Assembly (NCBI GenBank): GCA_002763025.1
Contig: PCYG01000082.1
Coordinates: 1-6,415 of the forward strand
Length of the DNA stretch: 6,415 nucleotides
Reading direction: 5' to 3'
Origin: Candidatus Woesearchaeota archaeon CG10_big_fil_rev_8_21_14_0_10_32_24
GTDB lineage: Archaea; Nanobdellota; Nanobdellia; Woesearchaeales; GW2011-AR9
Shown: one piece after another, positions 5,744-6,415 of the stretch
Position numbering within the stretch: the stretch's first letter is position 1
Layout: each line of letters starts with the position of its first letter
The notes under the pieces: model-generated
Databases searched by the model: none
The model's input: the letters and a program-made list of their open reading frames with translations, nothing else
Told to the model about the DNA's origin: nothing
Translations under genes and position numbers: made by a program

Positions 5744-6283
5744 CTACGCGTGGTTGTCCAGTGTGGGGTGTGGCAATAAAATGTAATGTAATTGAACAAT
5801 CTCAGATGAAATCTTCTTCACTGAAATTAATTTCAGATTAGCTTCAAATTTCTCTTCTGAGAATATTTTTATCCCTTGACCTAAAAGAATAGGGTTAACA
5901 TTTAATATGATTTCATCAATCAAATTTTCTTTAAGAAAAGAAGTATTAAGTTTACTTCCCCATGTTAATATAACATTCTTAATTCCAATTTTTGCAGCTT
6001 TATGTAAAGCATCCTTTGGTGATGAAGCCAAGATATAATTATCATTTAATTTGAATGTAGAATTTTTGGACACAATAATTCTTTTTGCATTTATATGATC
6101 AAAATTATAATCCTTCCATTTCTGAACAGTTTGATATGTTTTTCTTCCAACAATAAAACATCCATATTTCTTTGCTAATTTAGAAAAGATAATCCAATTA
6201 TCATCAGATAAGAAATCTTCATCTCCATTAGACCTTGCAATAATACCATTCAAGGTAGAAGCCATAAATAAAATTACTTTCAT
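5744..6283 (-). CDS. RibD C-terminal / dihydrofolate reductase-like NADPH-dependent reductase
   Basis: A 179-aa protein of the RibD C-terminal domain (DHFR-like) superfamily, whose members reduce pterins or riboflavin precursors with NADPH. Recognisable parts are MKVILFMASTLNGIIA (1-16, in place of the usual S.DG.IA), FIVGRKTYQ (43-51), RIIVSKN (68-74), NVILTWGSKL (103-112) and LIDEIILNVNPILLGQG (121-137). Two usually conserved positions differ: Asn12 for the Asp of DGxIA, and Trp108 where most relatives have the first Gly of the GG pair near the nucleotide pocket. The substrate cannot be told: archaeal riboflavin reductase, pterin reductase or an accessory yyaP-like reductase are all possible. 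The last ~10 residues (LPHPTLDNHA) extend past the normal end at LHYIL and come from GC-rich DNA. The gene has its own palindromic TATA box. Confidence 0.85.
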   Translation of the reverse strand: MKVILFMASTLNGIIARSNGDEDFLSDDNWIIFSKLAKKYGCFIVGRKTYQTVQKWKDYNFDHINAKRIIVSKNSTFKLNDNYILASSPKDALHKAAKIGIKNVILTWGSKLNTSFLKENLIDEIILNVNPILLGQGIKIFSEEKFEANLKLISVKKISSEIVQLHYILLPHPTLDNHA

Positions 6284-6304
6284 AATTAAAAAGAAACATT
6301 TCCA

Positions 6305-6316
6305 ATATTTAAATAT
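6305..6316. promoter_or_regulatory. Palindromic TATA box upstream of the reductase gene
   Basis: ATATTTAAATAT is a perfect 12-bp palindrome. Its minus-strand TTTAAATA core is centred 26.5 bp upstream of ATG 6283, the same spacing as at trm5 and DUF218, predicting a leaderless reductase mRNA. Being symmetric, it could also direct + strand transcription from about 6337 into the GC-rich right end. Confidence 0.7.
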
Positions 6317-6340
6317 GTGTATCTCTCCGGTAATACTTTA

Positions 6341-6415
6341 GCAAAATGAAGCAGAGATAGCACCGACTCACTTTTCTGCTGGAGGGATTGCACTGCGGGC
6401 ACCCCGTAAGGGGCT
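6341..6415. other. GC-rich segment with stem-loops at the right edge, identity unknown
   Basis: This stretch is about 56% G+C (60% from 6351) against an AT-rich background. On the + strand AGCAGAGA (6350-6357) can pair with TTTCTGCT (6373-6380) around a 15-nt loop, including one G-U pair. CCCC-GTAA-GGGG (6402-6413) forms a short stem with a GNRA-type tetraloop. No known RNA family was recognised, and no ATG-started reading frame of useful length is present. It may be the 5' part of a structured RNA, the end of a gene beyond the window, or an inserted element. Confidence 0.4.

Noticed and set aside
6358..6374. AGCACCGACTCACTTTT resembles the terminal hairpin region of Cas9 tracrRNA in reverse orientation.
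   Set aside because: The match is short and interrupted, the pairing arm is missing, and there are no repeats or cas genes in the window. Most likely coincidence.
6286..6414. Minus-strand open frame of 42 codons entering from the right edge and ending 2 nt before the reductase ATG.
   Set aside because: It would run through the palindromic TATA box, shows no recognisable motif, and its translation is of mixed composition. It could be a gene end, but nothing supports it over chance.

Overview
The window looks like chromosomal DNA from an AT-rich archaeon with a compact genome. The archaeal signs are a FEN1 nuclease with a C-terminal PCNA-binding motif, a homotetramer-type tRNA splicing endonuclease (EndA), a Trm5-family tRNA methyltransferase, and archaeal TATA boxes at a fixed distance from start codons. 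A cold-shock-domain protein and a RadC protein, both more typical of bacteria, suggest a non-hyperthermophile that has taken up bacterial genes. Small genes, tight packing and this mixture would fit a DPANN lineage such as Woesearchaeota or Pacearchaeota, but that placement is inference.

Layout from left to right: a cold-shock-domain protein with an acidic tail on the + strand (90-431) converges on a run of minus-strand genes. In the direction of their transcription (right to left) these are a RibD-C/DHFR-like reductase (6283-5744), RadC (5710-5036), EndA (4997-4338), a winged-helix protein with a long charged linker (4289-3078), FEN1 (3076-2039), a DUF218/YdcF-like protein (2002-1514) and Trm5 (1472-447). 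Intergenic gaps are 1-48 bp, so no stretch over 300 bp lacks a gene. The last ~100 bases (6320-6415) hold no convincing gene, but include a GC-rich segment (about 60% G+C in 6351-6415) that could be part of a structured RNA or of an element cut by the window edge.

Transcription and translation are strikingly regular. Six minus-strand genes each have a TATA-like box (TTTAAATA or TTATAAAC type) centred about 25-27 bp upstream of the A of an ATG. That is the spacing expected if transcription starts at the start codon, so these mRNAs are predicted to be leaderless. The same rule moves two starts inward, for the DUF218 and winged-helix genes. fen has no such box and starts 1 nt after the preceding stop, so it should be co-transcribed with the winged-helix gene. 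The cold-shock gene is the exception, with a strong AGGAGG ribosome binding site.

Functionally, EndA and Trm5 serve tRNA maturation (intron removal and G37 methylation). FEN1 serves replication and repair, and the winged-helix protein that shares its transcript is a candidate DNA-transaction factor of unknown role. RadC, the reductase and the DUF218 protein are neighbours without an evident shared pathway.
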